31,424 bases of DNA from Priapulus caudatus (GCF_000485595.1 NW_014577653.1:153116-184539); one strand, 5' to 3'; positions 12,684 to 21,744 are shown, counted from the stretch's first letter. Notes: generated by a model from the letters alone, not told the origin. Program-made: numbers and translations.

Positions 12684-15600
12684 GAGGAGGGAGGAGGAGA
12701 GAGAGAGGGAGGGAATAGTGAGGGGAGAGAATGTGTGTGAGAAGAGTAGAGGAGAGAGAAAGAGAAAGAGAGAGAGAGAGAGAGGAGAGCGGAGAGAGAG
12801 AGAGAGAGAGAAGAGAGAGGGCAGGAGAGGGAGAGAGAGGGGAGGGGGTGGAGAGAGAGTCATGGAGAGTGAGGAGCCAGAGGGGTAGTGACCAAATATA
12901 AAGACAGAAAGAGGAGACAAGCGGAGGAGTTGGATAGAGAAAGGGAAAGAGGGAGAGGAGGCAAAACTATGTATAAATATAACGCATAGATTGACTGTGT
13001 AAAATATAACATACAGTATGTGCGCCAGCTAGAAATAAAAACTTATTAATTAAAGTAATATTAAAGTACATGCTATGTGAATAACATTCATAACGTATGT
13101 TCATGTCATGTATGTTATGTACAACATGTATATATATATGATGCATGAATATACGGATTCATGTCAGGGCGTGTACAGGATATGTACCAGGGGGGGGGGT
13201 CTAACCGTAACCCAGAAGCTTACGAGCAACGTAGGTGCTCGCGGCGAAGGGGGGGGGGGGTCTCGGGTCTAAAATTTTGAAATTAGACCCGCCTCGATGC
13301 GTTTTCCTCGCATCTGACACCACATAAACTTCATCTTGATATGTGCATCAATGGCAATTTTTGTCTGGTGCATTAAAAAATATATGGACATTCTGCGCGA
13401 GCAGAGGGGGAAGGTCCGGACGCCCTGCCCCCCCCTGTACACGCCCTGCATGTATGTATATAGCTCACGCAGCACGGGCATGCAGAGTCGATGAATGGAA
13501 ACATGTCAGTATTTAGAATATCAGAGGTTTTTTAAGAATACAGTGCGACAAATGTGATGTTGATGCTAAATCCAGAACGGTTCAGCCTTGTTTTTGCCCA
13601 TACAGTAATGCCAAGTATATATATCTGCTGTGAACGCGAAGTGACTCGCTAATGCATTGGCACAATGCATGCCGCTGCTATTATTCTAAGATACTCGCTA
13701 CCGTCATGCAAAATGCGTAGTCCTCGCACAGGCACTGGAACGTCTCAATATAAAAAAAGAGGTAAATAAACACGAAATGTGTATTTACTACCAAAGTCTT
13801 AATCTTTCTCTACTCTAATTTGGGCCTAATAATCACCTGTAAATGCCGGTCAGATGCTCATCTGCAACACACAAGTACACGCGGCAGCTATAGCTGCTTG
13901 CACACTGACACATAATATTATTATAAGAATATATATAAACATTAAGACTTTGGTAGTAAATACATTTCGTGTTTTTACTTACTTTTTTTTATTGAGACGT
14001 TCCAAGTACCTGTGCGTAAACGCGATCCTTCTCTAGAGAAGAGTACTTAGCTAGATGCAATATCATAACCAACAGAGTAGGGAAAGTACTGTTTCGTGTT
14101 GTATAGTAATCCGAACCATACTCTACTGCGGTTACATTATTGTTCATTCGTGAGAGCAAGCAGATAAAGATATAGTAGTTACAGAAACGCGAAATACTAC
14201 CAATTTACATGGAACGAGCAGAGTGCGCCATGCAGATACCGCTACATGTTTTGGAGACGCCGTAGTCGTCACTGCAGAATTGTACATGCATATGTATTGA
14301 CTAATCGTGTAATTAATGGCATGATAGCCACAACCATAAGTGGTAGCAATATCGGCCATAGAATTGTCATTTACACATATTCATGTGGTAAGCCGCAGCT
14401 CTGTATGCGCGTGACCTGGTTAGCATTTTATTAATTTTACACTCTCTGACAGTTCAACGTTATGGTATGTACACTTTATTCGGCTGCAAGTCCTACGTAT
14501 GCTACATACAGTACGTCGTAGTACACGCAGTCCGTACTCGGATAATAGCTTACTAACTAATATGGCGCGCATAAGTGAATACTATATCTGGAGCAGAGTA
14601 ACACTTCTTATATTCGAAAAGTTAGAAACAAGCCTACCTTTTTCTACACAGCAGCGTCGTAACTTTTCTTCGGATGTCAACACTGATCACTATTCAACAT
14701 GGGTGTGAGGCGGAAGAGTACAGGTAGCTGGCGAGGCCCGACAGGGATACAGTAGCACGTTAACCAGTAGCACAGTGGATCGCCATGCAGATCGCGAGTA
14801 ATGACGCCGTTCGTTGTTTCGTGTATGCGGGCAAGTAGGGTCTACGTAGATTAACGCTTCTAATTTATTGGTATTGATTTTCTCACATTCCTTACAGCCA
14901 CCAGTCTAATAAATCTAAAGAGGGCGGTGTATAATAAAATATATATACTGTACTGCTTCCTCAGTGAAGGCTATAATCTTTACTTTCATCATATCCTATA
15001 ATAATATATAACTAATTAAGATATTTCATTATTTCAATATTATTCAAAATGACGTTACAGCTCAGATTACATTGTAGGCCTCTCCATCGTAAGAAATAGA
15101 ATTTTTTGTCTGTCAAGATCTGCGGGCGTTTATTTGCTGCATAGTTATCCCCAACAGGCTAATGTGTAGAATAATGAGAATGAGGCAGTACGCCTACTTA
15201 TATACGTTTACATCAAGACGGCAAAACATTTGAATAGAGATGTGGCAGTCAAGTAGCTAAAGATTTGATTTCCGCACCACAGGCGCGCATTGCAGCACCG
15301 TTTTGTAGTAACTACACACGGATACACTGCATAATGGGAACCAAACATGCATGCATCGCAGAGACACGCTACGGTAACGCGTATACGCCACTGGCATGCA
15401 CACACGCGGCGCAGCACGCGGCGCTCCATGGCACACACGGGCGCGACAACGCACTACGCGTGCACGACACGGCGCCGAAACACGCACTACCATGCAACAG
15501 CGACTGCACAGACACACGCGCGACAACGCACCCACGCATGCACACACGGCGCGACAACGCCTCCTACACATGCACACATGCGGCGACAACGCTCCTATAC

Positions 15601-18600
15601 CACATGCACACAACGCGCCGACAACGCACCTACGCGTGCACACAGGCGCGCGCGAGCAGACGCAGCCTGACGCATGCACACATGCGAGCCAACACACCTA
15701 CGCATGCACACATGCGAGCCAACAACGCTACGGCTGCAGCACGTACACCGCTGCGAACAACGCACCTACGCGATGCACACACGCGCGACAAACGCACCTA
15801 CGCATGCACACATGGCGAGCAACACACCGCTATACGCATGCATCACATGCGCGGACAACGCAGCCTAGCGCATGCCACAGCTCGCGACCACGCACCCCCG
15901 CATGCACACGCGCGCAACGCACCTACGCATGGCACACACGCGCGACAAGCGCACCTACGCATGCACACATGCGCGACAACGCACGCTACGCATGCAACCA
16001 CGCGCGACAACGCACCTACGCATGCACACACACGCGCGACAACGCACCTACGAGCAGTCACACACCAGCGCGACAACGAACCTACGTATGCACAAACGCA
16101 TATCTCATCACGTTCTGGTATAGTGTTTGGCATTAGGCGTTTTACATAAGAAAATTAATTTCATACACACGTGACTAAATGAAGTATAGCGGATGCATAT
16201 ATAAGAATTTTGATACACGGTCGGCTAAAAAAATATTTACCGGGACCTGATGCACTTGGTGAGGTTTGACGGATTTTATTATTAATATGAGTACATCATA
16301 CTTTTCTGGTCTATATATTGTTTTAAATTTTGTCTGCCATTTTTTAAGTAGCTAACGGGACTGAATGTATCGTCAAATTCTTACCTGATAGATTTTTTCT
16401 CAATTTAGTTAAAAATCCAAAAAACCTGGACGATTTGATATTATGGATCCTGACATTAATTGCTTGCTATGGGCTATGTATGAGTCACGTGTGTATGTTT
16501 AGCATCGAACAATATAGTCAAATAGGAGTATAATGGGCAGCAATTTAACCATAAAAAGTGAACAGAATTACTTACATTTTGTGAAAAAGTGGACAATATT
16601 TGTTATACTTTTTACTATTTACGGTGACGTAATAACTTTAAGCGGATATATTTAAAGGTAAAGCTAATGACGTTACCGTAACATGATGCGCCTACAGATC
16701 GCGAACACGGATAATGGGCGGATAACTCATAGTCCAGAATAGTAACTATAGGGTTTCTTGCCCTGTTGTTCTCATTCCTCAAAAGAAAGACGTGCTCCCT
16801 CAGATCACTTTTTAGCGTACCGCGTGTGGAAACCGCCTACATATCAATCCCCCCCCCCAAGACTTAAAGGGACAAGCCGTGCGCAGGAAATTTTCTGTAG
16901 GGGGAGAAGGTATCCCATGCCGCCCTGTGGCCCTAACGTTCGCAATTTTCACATTTCTTTATTTAAAGTGTAATATTTTCTTTGATGATTTAAGATAACC
17001 TTTCTGTCACATTTCTATTTTATTTCTTAAAAGCGTTACAGTATTTCTGCCATTAAAACGGCATACTCTGAAAATCTCGTAGGGGGGGCATATGGCCGGC
17101 CTGCTGCCGCTCTGCTGCGTACGGCCCTGGATCTAGACGTCTAGGATTTTACTGTCATACAACTGTAGCTTACTGTTTATCAGGCAAATCTCCTAGTACT
17201 CCAGCACGTACTTGTTACCAGGTGCCTAATTTCATTGTTATAATTAATTATACATCAAACGCTATCGACCATTTAAGGTGCGGCGCCATTGACAACCCGA
17301 TTGCGCCGTGCCCAGCTGCTTACATTGAAAGAAGTTGCGTGGCATTTTCCGACAAGTATATTTTGACGTTACAGACCGAGGCTAATCAGCAATCAAAAGG
17401 CTATATTTATACCTTTCAATGGCGTAATTTAACGCGAACGGATGTTCATTTTTAGGAACAAATTTCTGCCATAATTCGATAGACTGAGAACTGATATGTC
17501 CGTTTGTATGACGATATTTAACAAATCCTTTTGCTTTTAAATTGGAATAAATGAGAGAAGAGCACCCTCGGTCTGTAGCCCTTGGCTGAAAAGTGGTTTT
17601 GCGCAACTTATCAGATCGTGCGCTTTGAGTGGCGCCACTGTTGTTGTAATCAAACTGTAGTCGTTAGTTTTAAAACGTTTTTTAATAATATTTCTAATGG
17701 TGATTGAACCATGAAACTTTTTCTGTAGCCTAATTTTAACCTAAATTAACTGAAAATAACCCTAGAACCTAGAGTAAACGATCCCTTTAAATAAATCATC
17801 TATAAAAGGAAAATGAGAACACACGTACCATCACTGCATATGCTCTGATTTTGCAGCTGGGATGCGACCTTGGCACTGCCAAATTGTCTGAAGCGGTGTT
17901 TAAAGTTGATGTGGAACCAATCACAGCATGCTAACGTCAGGTCCCTGCAACAAGGTACATGCAGCTCTTTTTATTTCCCTCCTACTATTTTCACAGAACA
18001 GAATTTTTGGGTAAAATTTCAATATTAACCATGCTCAATTAAAAACTATTTTGCCATGTTTTCTCCAATAACTATGTAACAACCATGTGTTTTTATGTGA
18101 CAACAGTTAGATTATGGGGGGGGGGAGTATTTTATATAATGCCAACTATATGGCAATGACTGAGAACTATTCAAATAGGTTTTGATCTTCTTTTTTTAAT
18201 CCAGAATGAGTAATCACCAGCTAAGGTGAGTAACTAGAGGTAGCTCACGCGCCTTGATCCACACATAATACATAGTTAGAATGAGCGTTCCACAGCACTT
18301 TGAACTAGCATACGGGGAGCCAGGGAGAGTGAGGTAGCTATATGAAGTTAATTATACCCTCCCCTTAACTAAAACCAGATAAGAATACAAGATGCCCAAT
18401 TAATCCGCCACGGTTTGAAATTCCCTACTAGTTACAAGCACCCACGCTACCTGATTACATGCGATCAACAACTGCGCACTATCATTTTTCAGACATCAAG
18501 AGCTTCAGATAATTTTTATTGTGCATCACGAATTCTTATCTGGTTTCACCTGAAACTATATTTAAGAAACACTGTAAAATTGTTGCCTTGCTGAACTTAG

Positions 18601-19034
18601 CCACTTAGCCACAATAATTTCAATGTTAATAAAGCAACAGTCTAAACAATAAAAGAAAATGTCTTTTTGAGTAGGTATGTACATACCGCTGCCGTTCGCA
18701 GACATTGCACACCCATGCCTGGTCAAGCTTGTCCCACGTGGAACACTCTTTGCACACATAGTAACTGCACTGGATGCACAGTTTTTTTCTCCAGAAAAAA
18801 AATGAGAATGTTGAACAGCAATGGATGCAGTGGCTCTCCTTGAAATGTCCCTTCTTACCAAGTATGCATGCTTCTTGGATTTTCTGCTTCAAACTCAATT
18901 CCATCTGACTGCATGAGAATAAATGGAGAATCAATACATACACACGCGAGCGCGCACGCACGCCACGAACGAACCGCACTGGCGTGGTGCGCGCACGCCA
19001 GCTGCGCGCACGCACGCCACGCACGCACACGCAC

Positions 19035-19069
<35 letters not shown>

Positions 19070-20634
19070 CAACACACGCACGCATTCCACACTACATACG
19101 ATTCCAACCGTTCCTCAAGCTGTTACTTACCTCACGTTTATTCATAAAACTGCTATAGTGATATTATGACAATAAAAAACTTGGCTTCCATACAATTTAC
19201 TTAAATTTATGCAATTACCAATTATTTATATTATATATTATGTTTACCTGTTAAAAATAACTGATATGTTGTGACTACATGATAACATTCTTGCATGAAT
19301 AATAATGAGAATAGTAGATAATTAAATAATATGTGTCAACAACAATAATAATGATGAATATTATGTCCAAAATAACATAACCTATACACAAGCAAAACAG
19401 TATGCTATAAAGATTATATCCTGTTACGTTGGCATGATCAGGGCCGTAGCCTGCGGCGGGGGGGAGAGGGCTAGATTTCGGAGCAAAATTAAAAAAATAA
19501 ATTGTTCTACTAAAAAAGAATTGTCGTAGTCAGTGTGAAGGCTGTGCATGTACTCAAAAGTGCCTCAAATACCATCTCCTGCGATCTACATTTTTCAACA
19601 TTTTCTGTGGGAAGACCCCCAGACCCCCACCTGTTTCTCACCCCTCATTGTAAATCCAGGATCCGCCACTGCCCCCCCCCCGCCCAGGAATTTGCTCAGC
19701 CTACGGCCCTGTATGATTGCGAGTAAACATAAATGCATGCTACAATTCTCGAATCCGAACATCCCTGCATACCCACATGACAGATATACTTGGCCCCGCG
19801 GTGAGCAGCCTATATTATCACGTGCATTGTAACACAGGTAGCGACTTGCGACTGCCTTCGGGAGTATGCCAAGCCCACTTTTTAGTTGTTCGTGCACATT
19901 TCAGCAATTGTTGACTTATGGCGGCTGACTTAAGTGTGCACGCCTATTAGACACTGCACATATTATACTAACATACGCGTATACAAAGGAACACACGCAC
20001 GATGCACGCACGCACGCAACATTACAATCCTCAAACGTTTATAGGAATCTATGGTACCGATAATTTGTAATAACAGACTTTCTTCAATTGATGATTTTAT
20101 TGAATTATTTCCTTAAGATAGTGGTCCTTATGTATAAGTGACCTCATCTTTGTTGCACTTGCGGTTAATTTCTTCACAGTTCAACCAATATTGAATTAAC
20201 CTGGTTGGATGGGAATATTGTGAAGACAGTTCCACTTTTTCTAGTGGTGTGGAATTATAGTTGCGCACAGATTTCACACAGGGGGTTTCTTCTGAAATCC
20301 ACGATGATCAATAAAAAAGATCAGCACTATATTTTTGTTGGATTGAATCCGCAATCGGGCGGGGCCTCTACTTATAGTTCTGCTGCTATCCAGCATGAGC
20401 AATAATGGTGCGTGCTTAGAGAAAACAAAGCAAAAGTAATCACTCCGAGTCGAGAAGGACTCACTTACCTCAATCGCTTTTTATCTCTCTCTCTCAGGTC
20501 GAAATCCTTTTGTATGACCGCAAGAATAGTCTCACATTCATCTTGTTTAAGTGGTGCCAGGTTCAGCTTGCGACCCATGACTACAGAATAATTTCTTTTC
20601 AGCGATGTGGATCAACTTGTGTCCTAACATACGC
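742..20634 (-). CDS. MYRIP-like: Slac2-type Rab27 effector (melanophilin/MyRIP-like) with Ig domain, partial gene with duplicated 5' exons
   Basis: Fifteen exons join in one frame of at least 675 residues, and each exon length and phase agrees with its neighbours. Residues 1-36 match the SHD1 helix (MGRKLNL start, [12 protein letters not shown] end). Residues 64-107 carry a FYVE-like zinc finger with cysteines at 64, 67, 81, 84, 89, 92, 104 and 107. The spacing C-x2-C-x13-C-x2-C-x4-C-x2-C-x11-C-x2-C is that of melanophilin and MyRIP. Residues 119-137 form SHD2 ([18 protein letters not shown]). In known family members this unit binds GTP-Rab27 on secretory or pigment organelles and links them to myosin Va or VIIa and actin. 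Residues 150-577 are mostly acidic and polar, with no domain I recognise. Residues 582-675 form an I-set Ig domain. The gene continues left of the window. Exons 1-3 exist twice (12290-9510 and 20634-17829). The Rab-binding identity is very secure; orthology to MyRIP rather than melanophilin is not resolved. Confidence 0.9.
1140..1242 (-). CDS. MYRIP-like: Slac2-like exon 14 (Ig domain, first half)
   Basis: 103 nt, phase 0 in and phase 1 out, residues 578-611. It reads [19 protein letters not shown] then [12 protein letters not shown], the A to C strands of an I-set Ig domain. The usual first cysteine is threonine (T603). The acceptor is CTGCAATATTTCAG. A second in-frame acceptor lies upstream (CCAGTTTCAG, exon start near 1281). 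Confidence 0.82.
1282..2116. other. Intron 13, left part, no gene seen
   Basis: AT-rich non-coding sequence between exon 14 and the hexanucleotide array. Nothing with codon structure was recognised. Confidence 0.6.
2117..3056. repeat. GTAGCA/GTAGGA hexanucleotide array
   Basis: About 940 bp of AGTAGC, AGTAGG and GGGTAG units in intron 13. The first 200 bp contain an inverted copy of the array. Every frame is open because stop codons are rare in the motif. These are not genes. Confidence 0.95.
2135..2307. repeat. Hairpin within the hexanucleotide array
   Basis: The arm at about 2135-2203 is repeated in reverse complement at about 2238-2307. The match includes an irregular variant (CATTAGTAGTAACAGTGGCA) that identifies it as a copied segment rather than chance. 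The spacer is about 34 bp. Confidence 0.8.
3218..3405. mobile_element. hAT-type MITE
   Basis: 188 bp with inverted ends CAGTGGTTCTTAACC and GGTTAAGAACCCCTG, a well-known hAT terminal motif. Flanking 8-bp sites CCCTAGCA and TTCTAGCA agree at six positions, consistent with an old 8-bp target duplication. It lies in intron 13 (between exons 13 and 14). Confidence 0.8.
3432..3558 (-). CDS. MYRIP-like: Slac2-like exon 13
   Basis: 127 nt, phase 2 in and phase 0 out, residues 535-577. It is Ser-rich with a basophilic-kinase-like site ([15 protein letters not shown]). The acceptor is ACTGTTTTTTAG and the donor is CAG|GTGTGT. It is the linker before the Ig domain. Confidence 0.78.
3913..4026 (-). CDS. 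MYRIP-like: Slac2-like exon 12
   Basis: 114 nt, phase 2 at both ends, residues 497-534. It contains an Ala/Met/Glu-rich helix ([16 protein letters not shown]). The acceptor is TGTATATAACAG and the donor is AG|GTAAAA. Confidence 0.75.
4232..4411 (-). CDS. MYRIP-like: Slac2-like exon 11
   Basis: 180 nt, phase 2 at both ends, residues 437-496. The sequence is acidic ([17 protein letters not shown]), then basic ([17 protein letters not shown]). The acceptor is TTTTCCAATTAG and the donor is GG|GTGAGT. Confidence 0.78.
4665..4864 (-). CDS. MYRIP-like: Slac2-like exon 10
   Basis: 200 nt, phase 0 in and phase 2 out, residues 371-436. It is the most structured-looking part of the middle region ([20 protein letters not shown], later [17 protein letters not shown]). 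The acceptor is CATCTCGTTTTAG and the donor is AG|GTTACT. No domain is recognised. Confidence 0.78.
4965..5022. repeat. GCATGCA/CGCACA short repeat
   Basis: Purine-rich AGAGAG runs followed by degenerate GCATGCA and CACGCACAC in intron 9. Confidence 0.7.
5161..5283 (-). CDS. MYRIP-like: Slac2-like exon 9
   Basis: 123 nt, phase 0 at both ends, residues 330-370, rich in Asp and Glu ([19 protein letters not shown]). The acceptor is TTTTTCTTATAG and the donor is AAG|GTATGA. Acidic aromatic stretches like this could bind motor or cytoskeletal partners, but nothing here proves it. Confidence 0.75.
5693..5836 (-). CDS. MYRIP-like: Slac2-like exon 8
   Basis: 144 nt, phase 0 at both ends, residues 282-329. 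It encodes a glutamine- and charge-rich helix ([19 protein letters not shown]) that could be coiled coil. The acceptor is AATTTTGTCAG and the donor is AGT|GTTAGT. Confidence 0.75.
6823..7115. mobile_element. hAT-like MITE, in intron 7
   Basis: 293 bp with 13-bp perfect inverted ends CAGAGATGCCAAC and GTTGGCATCTCTG. A direct TCTGAC repeat flanks both sides (6817-6822 and 7116-7121). An internal GC palindrome-like block lies near 6908-6945. There is no coding frame. Confidence 0.75.
7185..7265 (-). CDS. MYRIP-like: Slac2-like exon 7
   Basis: 81 nt, phase 0 at both ends, residues 255-281 ([20 protein letters not shown] then ASAIINK). The acceptor is GGCTTTAACAG and the donor is AAG|GTACAA. Confidence 0.75.
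7464..7567 (-). CDS. MYRIP-like: Slac2-like exon 6
   Basis: 104 nt, phase 1 in and phase 0 out, residues 220-254. It ends [14 protein letters not shown] before GTGAGT. The acceptor is TTGTTGTCCAG. Confidence 0.78.
7987..8150. repeat. CGCA tetranucleotide tract
   Basis: ACGC/ATGC repeats ending in CA and TA dinucleotides, in intron 5 between exons 6 and 5. All overlapping reading frames are repeat artefacts. Confidence 0.92.
8296..8379 (-). CDS. MYRIP-like: Slac2-like exon 5
   Basis: 84 nt, phase 1 to phase 1, residues 192-219 ([16 protein letters not shown]... through CLRSIIS). The acceptor is CTTTCACAG and the donor is G|GTACGTAAG. It looks helical; no named domain is recognised. Confidence 0.78.
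8612..8737 (-). CDS. MYRIP-like: Slac2-like exon 4
   Basis: 126 nt, phase 1 to phase 1, residues 150-191. It begins [20 protein letters not shown], an acidic, probably helical stretch directly after the Rab-binding domain. The acceptor is TTTCAACCAG and the donor is T|GTAAGTATG. Confidence 0.8.
8869..9468. mobile_element. TTAA-type MITE (piggyBac-like), full copy A, in intron 3
   Basis: Terminal inverted repeats begin AGGGATAGTAGACTCTAGG and end CCTAGAGTAAACGATCCCT. The element is flanked by TTAA at 8865-8868 and 9469-9472, the target duplication of piggyBac-type elements. It is about 600 bp with no transposase frame. It lies between exons 3 and 4 of the Slac2-like gene. Confidence 0.8.
9510..9624 (-). 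pseudogene. MYRIP-like: Slac2-like exon 3, unit 1 copy, frame-shifted
   Basis: This copy is 115 nt against 116 in unit 2. One A is missing in the TTTAAAC run, which breaks the frame in the middle of SHD2 just before [11 protein letters not shown]. Splice sites are unchanged. As with exon 2 it may be a sequencing error or a real lesion. Confidence 0.75.
10371..10587 (-). pseudogene. MYRIP-like: Slac2-like exon 2, unit 1 copy, frame-shifted
   Basis: This copy is 217 nt against 222 in unit 2. Differences are single-base: one base short in a CAAGAAG-like run, one extra T in CTTTGG, one base short in TAAGAAGG, one T short in CATTTC, one T and one A short in homopolymers, and one G short at the donor. 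The second half still encodes [12 protein letters not shown] and [10 protein letters not shown], but in a different frame from the first half. A conservative F/S change follows the sixth cysteine. Either this copy is decaying or the consensus has homopolymer errors. The indel style favours errors. Confidence 0.75.
10616..10745. repeat. CACG/CA tract, unit 1
   Basis: ACGC repeats followed by a pure CA run just upstream of the exon 2 acceptor, in intron 1. The unit 2 equivalent is at 18945-19085. Confidence 0.92.
11100..11365. mobile_element. hAT-like MITE with 5-bp target repeat, unit 1
   Basis: Ends are CAGGGCCGTAGCCTG and CAGCCTACGGCCCTG, with G- and C-runs just inside. ATGAT flanks both sides (11095-11099 and 11366-11370). 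It lies in intron 1 of the unit 1 gene copy. Confidence 0.7.
12125..12290 (-). CDS. MYRIP-like: Slac2-like exon 1, unit 1 copy (start codon, SHD1)
   Basis: The coding part is 12234-12125 (110 nt), encoding the same 36 residues as the unit 2 copy. The acceptor CTCTCTTTCTGTAG at 12291 and the donor GTAAGTGAG are both conserved. The intact first exon and splice sites suggest this copy can still be used. Confidence 0.85.
12632..12960. repeat. TA then GA polypurine tract, upstream of unit 1 exon 1
   Basis: A TA run followed by about 290 bp of GA/GGA-rich polypurine. It lies 400-730 bp 5' of the gene's ATG; the gene's sense strand is CT-rich here. It may overlap the promoter or first intron. Confidence 0.9.
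13165..13448. mobile_element. hAT-like MITE with G-rich ends, unit 1
   Basis: Ends CAGGGCGTGTACAGG and CCTGTACACGCCCTG are each one G shorter than in the unit 2 copy. CATGT lies on both flanks. Long G-runs occur inside. Confidence 0.68.
13725..14016. mobile_element. Foldback-type MITE with arms of about 75 bp, unit 1
   Basis: The left arm starts CGCACAGGCACTGGAACGTC and the right arm ends with its complement near 14016. Both arms include the TTTACTACCAAAGTCTTAAT block in opposite orientations. The central part is unique. The family is not identified. Confidence 0.7.
14017..15339. other. Non-coding part of unit 1
   Basis: No exon-like frame was found on either strand. It is duplicated at about 22303-23627 with many single-base indels. 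It lies 5' of unit 1 exon 1 and may hold promoter sequence that I cannot localise. Confidence 0.6.
15340..16112. repeat. 30-bp minisatellite, unit 1 (irregular)
   Basis: Degenerate copies of a 30-bp unit containing CGCATGCACACACGCG and ACAACGCACCTA. Many single-base insertions break the periodicity compared with unit 2. The last variants are in the same order as in unit 2. Confidence 0.88.
16113..17079. other. Non-coding end of unit 1
   Basis: AT-rich sequence duplicated at about 24213-25164. No coding signal is seen. Short C- and G-runs occur near 16850 and 17080. Confidence 0.6.
17080..17128. mobile_element. hAT-like terminus adjoining the hybrid MITE
   Basis: A G-run, C/T-rich stretch and CTGCGTACGGCCCTG form the same terminal signature as the other CAGGGCCGTAG elements. 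It directly abuts the MITE at 17129. Its partner at 25165-25213 is the same sequence in the other unit. Confidence 0.5.
17129..17786. mobile_element. TTAA-type MITE, hybrid copy at duplication junction
   Basis: The left boundary lacks TTAA and abuts a TACGGCCCTG terminus, as in the right copy. The right boundary is CGATCCCT followed by TTAA and the same flank as copy A. Internal variants are copy-B-like up to about 17600 and copy-A-like after about 17635. Confidence 0.75.
17829..17944 (-). CDS. MYRIP-like: Slac2-like exon 3, unit 2 copy (SHD2), intact
   Basis: 116 nt, from phase 2 in to phase 1 out, encoding residues 111-149. It contains [20 protein letters not shown], which matches the SHD2 helix and FGSAKV signature closing the Rab-binding domain of Slac2 proteins. 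The acceptor is CTTGTTGCAG and the donor is G|GTACGTG. The phase fits exon 4 at 8737, so a transcript starting in unit 2 can splice over unit 1. Confidence 0.88.
18687..18908 (-). CDS. MYRIP-like: Slac2-like exon 2, unit 2 copy (zinc finger), intact
   Basis: 222 nt, entering and leaving in phase 2. It encodes residues 37-110 with all eight zinc-binding cysteines (64, 67, 81, 84, 89, 92, 104, 107), including [18 protein letters not shown] and [10 protein letters not shown]. The acceptor is TCTCATGCAG and the donor is CG|GTATGTAC. The frame is fully open, unlike the unit 1 copy. Confidence 0.9.
18945..19085. repeat. CACG/CA tract, unit 2
   Basis: Same tract as unit 1, with a different interior and a shorter CA run. 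Confidence 0.9.
19439..19711. mobile_element. hAT-like MITE, unit 2 copy
   Basis: Duplicate of the element at 11100-11365, with the same ends and internal sequence and a few single-base indels. Confidence 0.7.
20469..20634 (-). CDS. MYRIP-like: Slac2-like exon 1, unit 2 copy (start codon, SHD1)
   Basis: The coding part is 20578-20469 (110 nt, residues 1-36 plus two bases of codon 37). It starts MGRKLNL and contains the helix that contacts Rab27 in family members. The donor is AG|GTAAGTGAG. A strong acceptor (CTCTCTTTTCTGTAG) lies 56 nt upstream of the ATG, so this exon probably begins at 20634 with 5' UTR and is preceded by a non-coding exon. Its coding bases are identical to those of the unit 1 copy. 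Confidence 0.85.
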
Positions 20635-20972
20635 CTACAGAAAAGAGAGAGAAACAATTAAACGTAGTTATACTCATATTTGATGCATCTACCACATCTA
20701 TAATTGTAAATCGATTATATTGTATATACATTTAGTTATATGTCATAGTGTTAGTATCGACTGCAACACAATGGCCTATCCTTGCAACAAATGCGATGTA
20801 TCGGTTTAAATATAATTACATAATTATAATGATTGATGCTAGATTTGAAAATAGTTGATCATGTATATATATATATATTATACACGCACAAGTCGCACAT
20901 GTTCATCATATTAATACAATATTAATAAATTATATAATATATTATATTATATCAGAAGTAGATAATAGGAAT

Positions 20973-20975
<3 letters not shown>

Positions 20976-21025
<50 letters not shown>

Positions 21026-21078
21026 AGAGAGAGAGAGGCGGGCGGAGAGAGAGAGGGAAGGGATGTGAGGGGAGAGAA

Positions 21079-21119
<41 letters not shown>

Positions 21120-21262
21120 CAGGAGAGGGAGAGAGAGGGGGAGGGGGTGGAGAGAGAGTCATGGAGAGTGAGGAGCCAGAGGGGTAGTGACAAATATAAA
21201 GACAGAAAGAGGAGACAAGCGGAGGAGTTGGATAGAGAAAGGGAGAGAGGGAGAGGAGGCAA
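20976..21262. repeat. TA then GA polypurine tract, upstream of unit 2 exon 1
   Basis: Duplicate of the unit 1 tract in the same position relative to exon 1, with a different number of GA units. Confidence 0.9.
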
Positions 21263-21459
21263 AACTATGTATAAATATAACGCATAGATTGACTGTGTAA
21301 AATATAACATACAGTATGTGCCCAGCTAGAAATAAAAACTTATTAATTATAAGTAATATAAAGTACATGTATGTGAATAACATTCATAACGTATGTTCAT
21401 GTCATGTATGTTATGTACAACATGTATATATATATGATGCATGAATAACGGATTCATGT

Positions 21460-21744
21460 CAGGGGCGTGTACAGGATATGTACCAGGGGGGGGGGGTCTA
21501 ACCATAACCCAAACTTACGAGCAATGTAGGTGCTCGCGGCGAAGGGGGGGGGTCTCGGGTCTAAAATTTTGAAATTAGACCCCCTCAGATGCGTTTTCCT
21601 CGCATCTGACACCACAATAACTTCATCTTGATATGTGCATCAATGGCATTTTTGTCTGGTGCATTAAAAAATATATGGACATTCTGCGCGAGCAGAGGGG
21701 GGGAAGGTCCGGACCCCCTGCCCCCCCCCCTGTACACGCCCCTG
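21460..21744. mobile_element. hAT-like MITE with G-rich ends, unit 2
   Basis: 16-bp perfect inverted ends CAGGGGCGTGTACAGG and CCTGTACACGCCCCTG. A 5-bp direct repeat CATGT flanks it. It is 285 bp and non-coding. Confidence 0.75.

Larger units (their letters stand above)
9469..17128. repeat. Tandem duplication, unit 1
   Basis: This unit is repeated in the same order and orientation at 17787-25213. Shared landmarks are exon 3, exon 2, a CA tract, a hAT-like MITE, exon 1, a TA/GA tract, a second hAT-like MITE, a long-arm inverted repeat element, a 30-bp minisatellite and a hAT-like terminus. The copies are nearly identical apart from many single-base indels. Confidence 0.93.

Noticed and set aside
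12606-12920. Minus-strand frame rich in Ser/Leu/Pro with a YIYIYI tail (also 20942-21310 and 31136-31393)
   Set aside because: It is the translation of CT and TA dinucleotide tracts.
15265-16149. A 294-codon frame and several overlapping His/Thr/Arg-rich frames
   Set aside because: These are translations of the 30-bp minisatellite on both strands; the equivalent frames in unit 2 differ.
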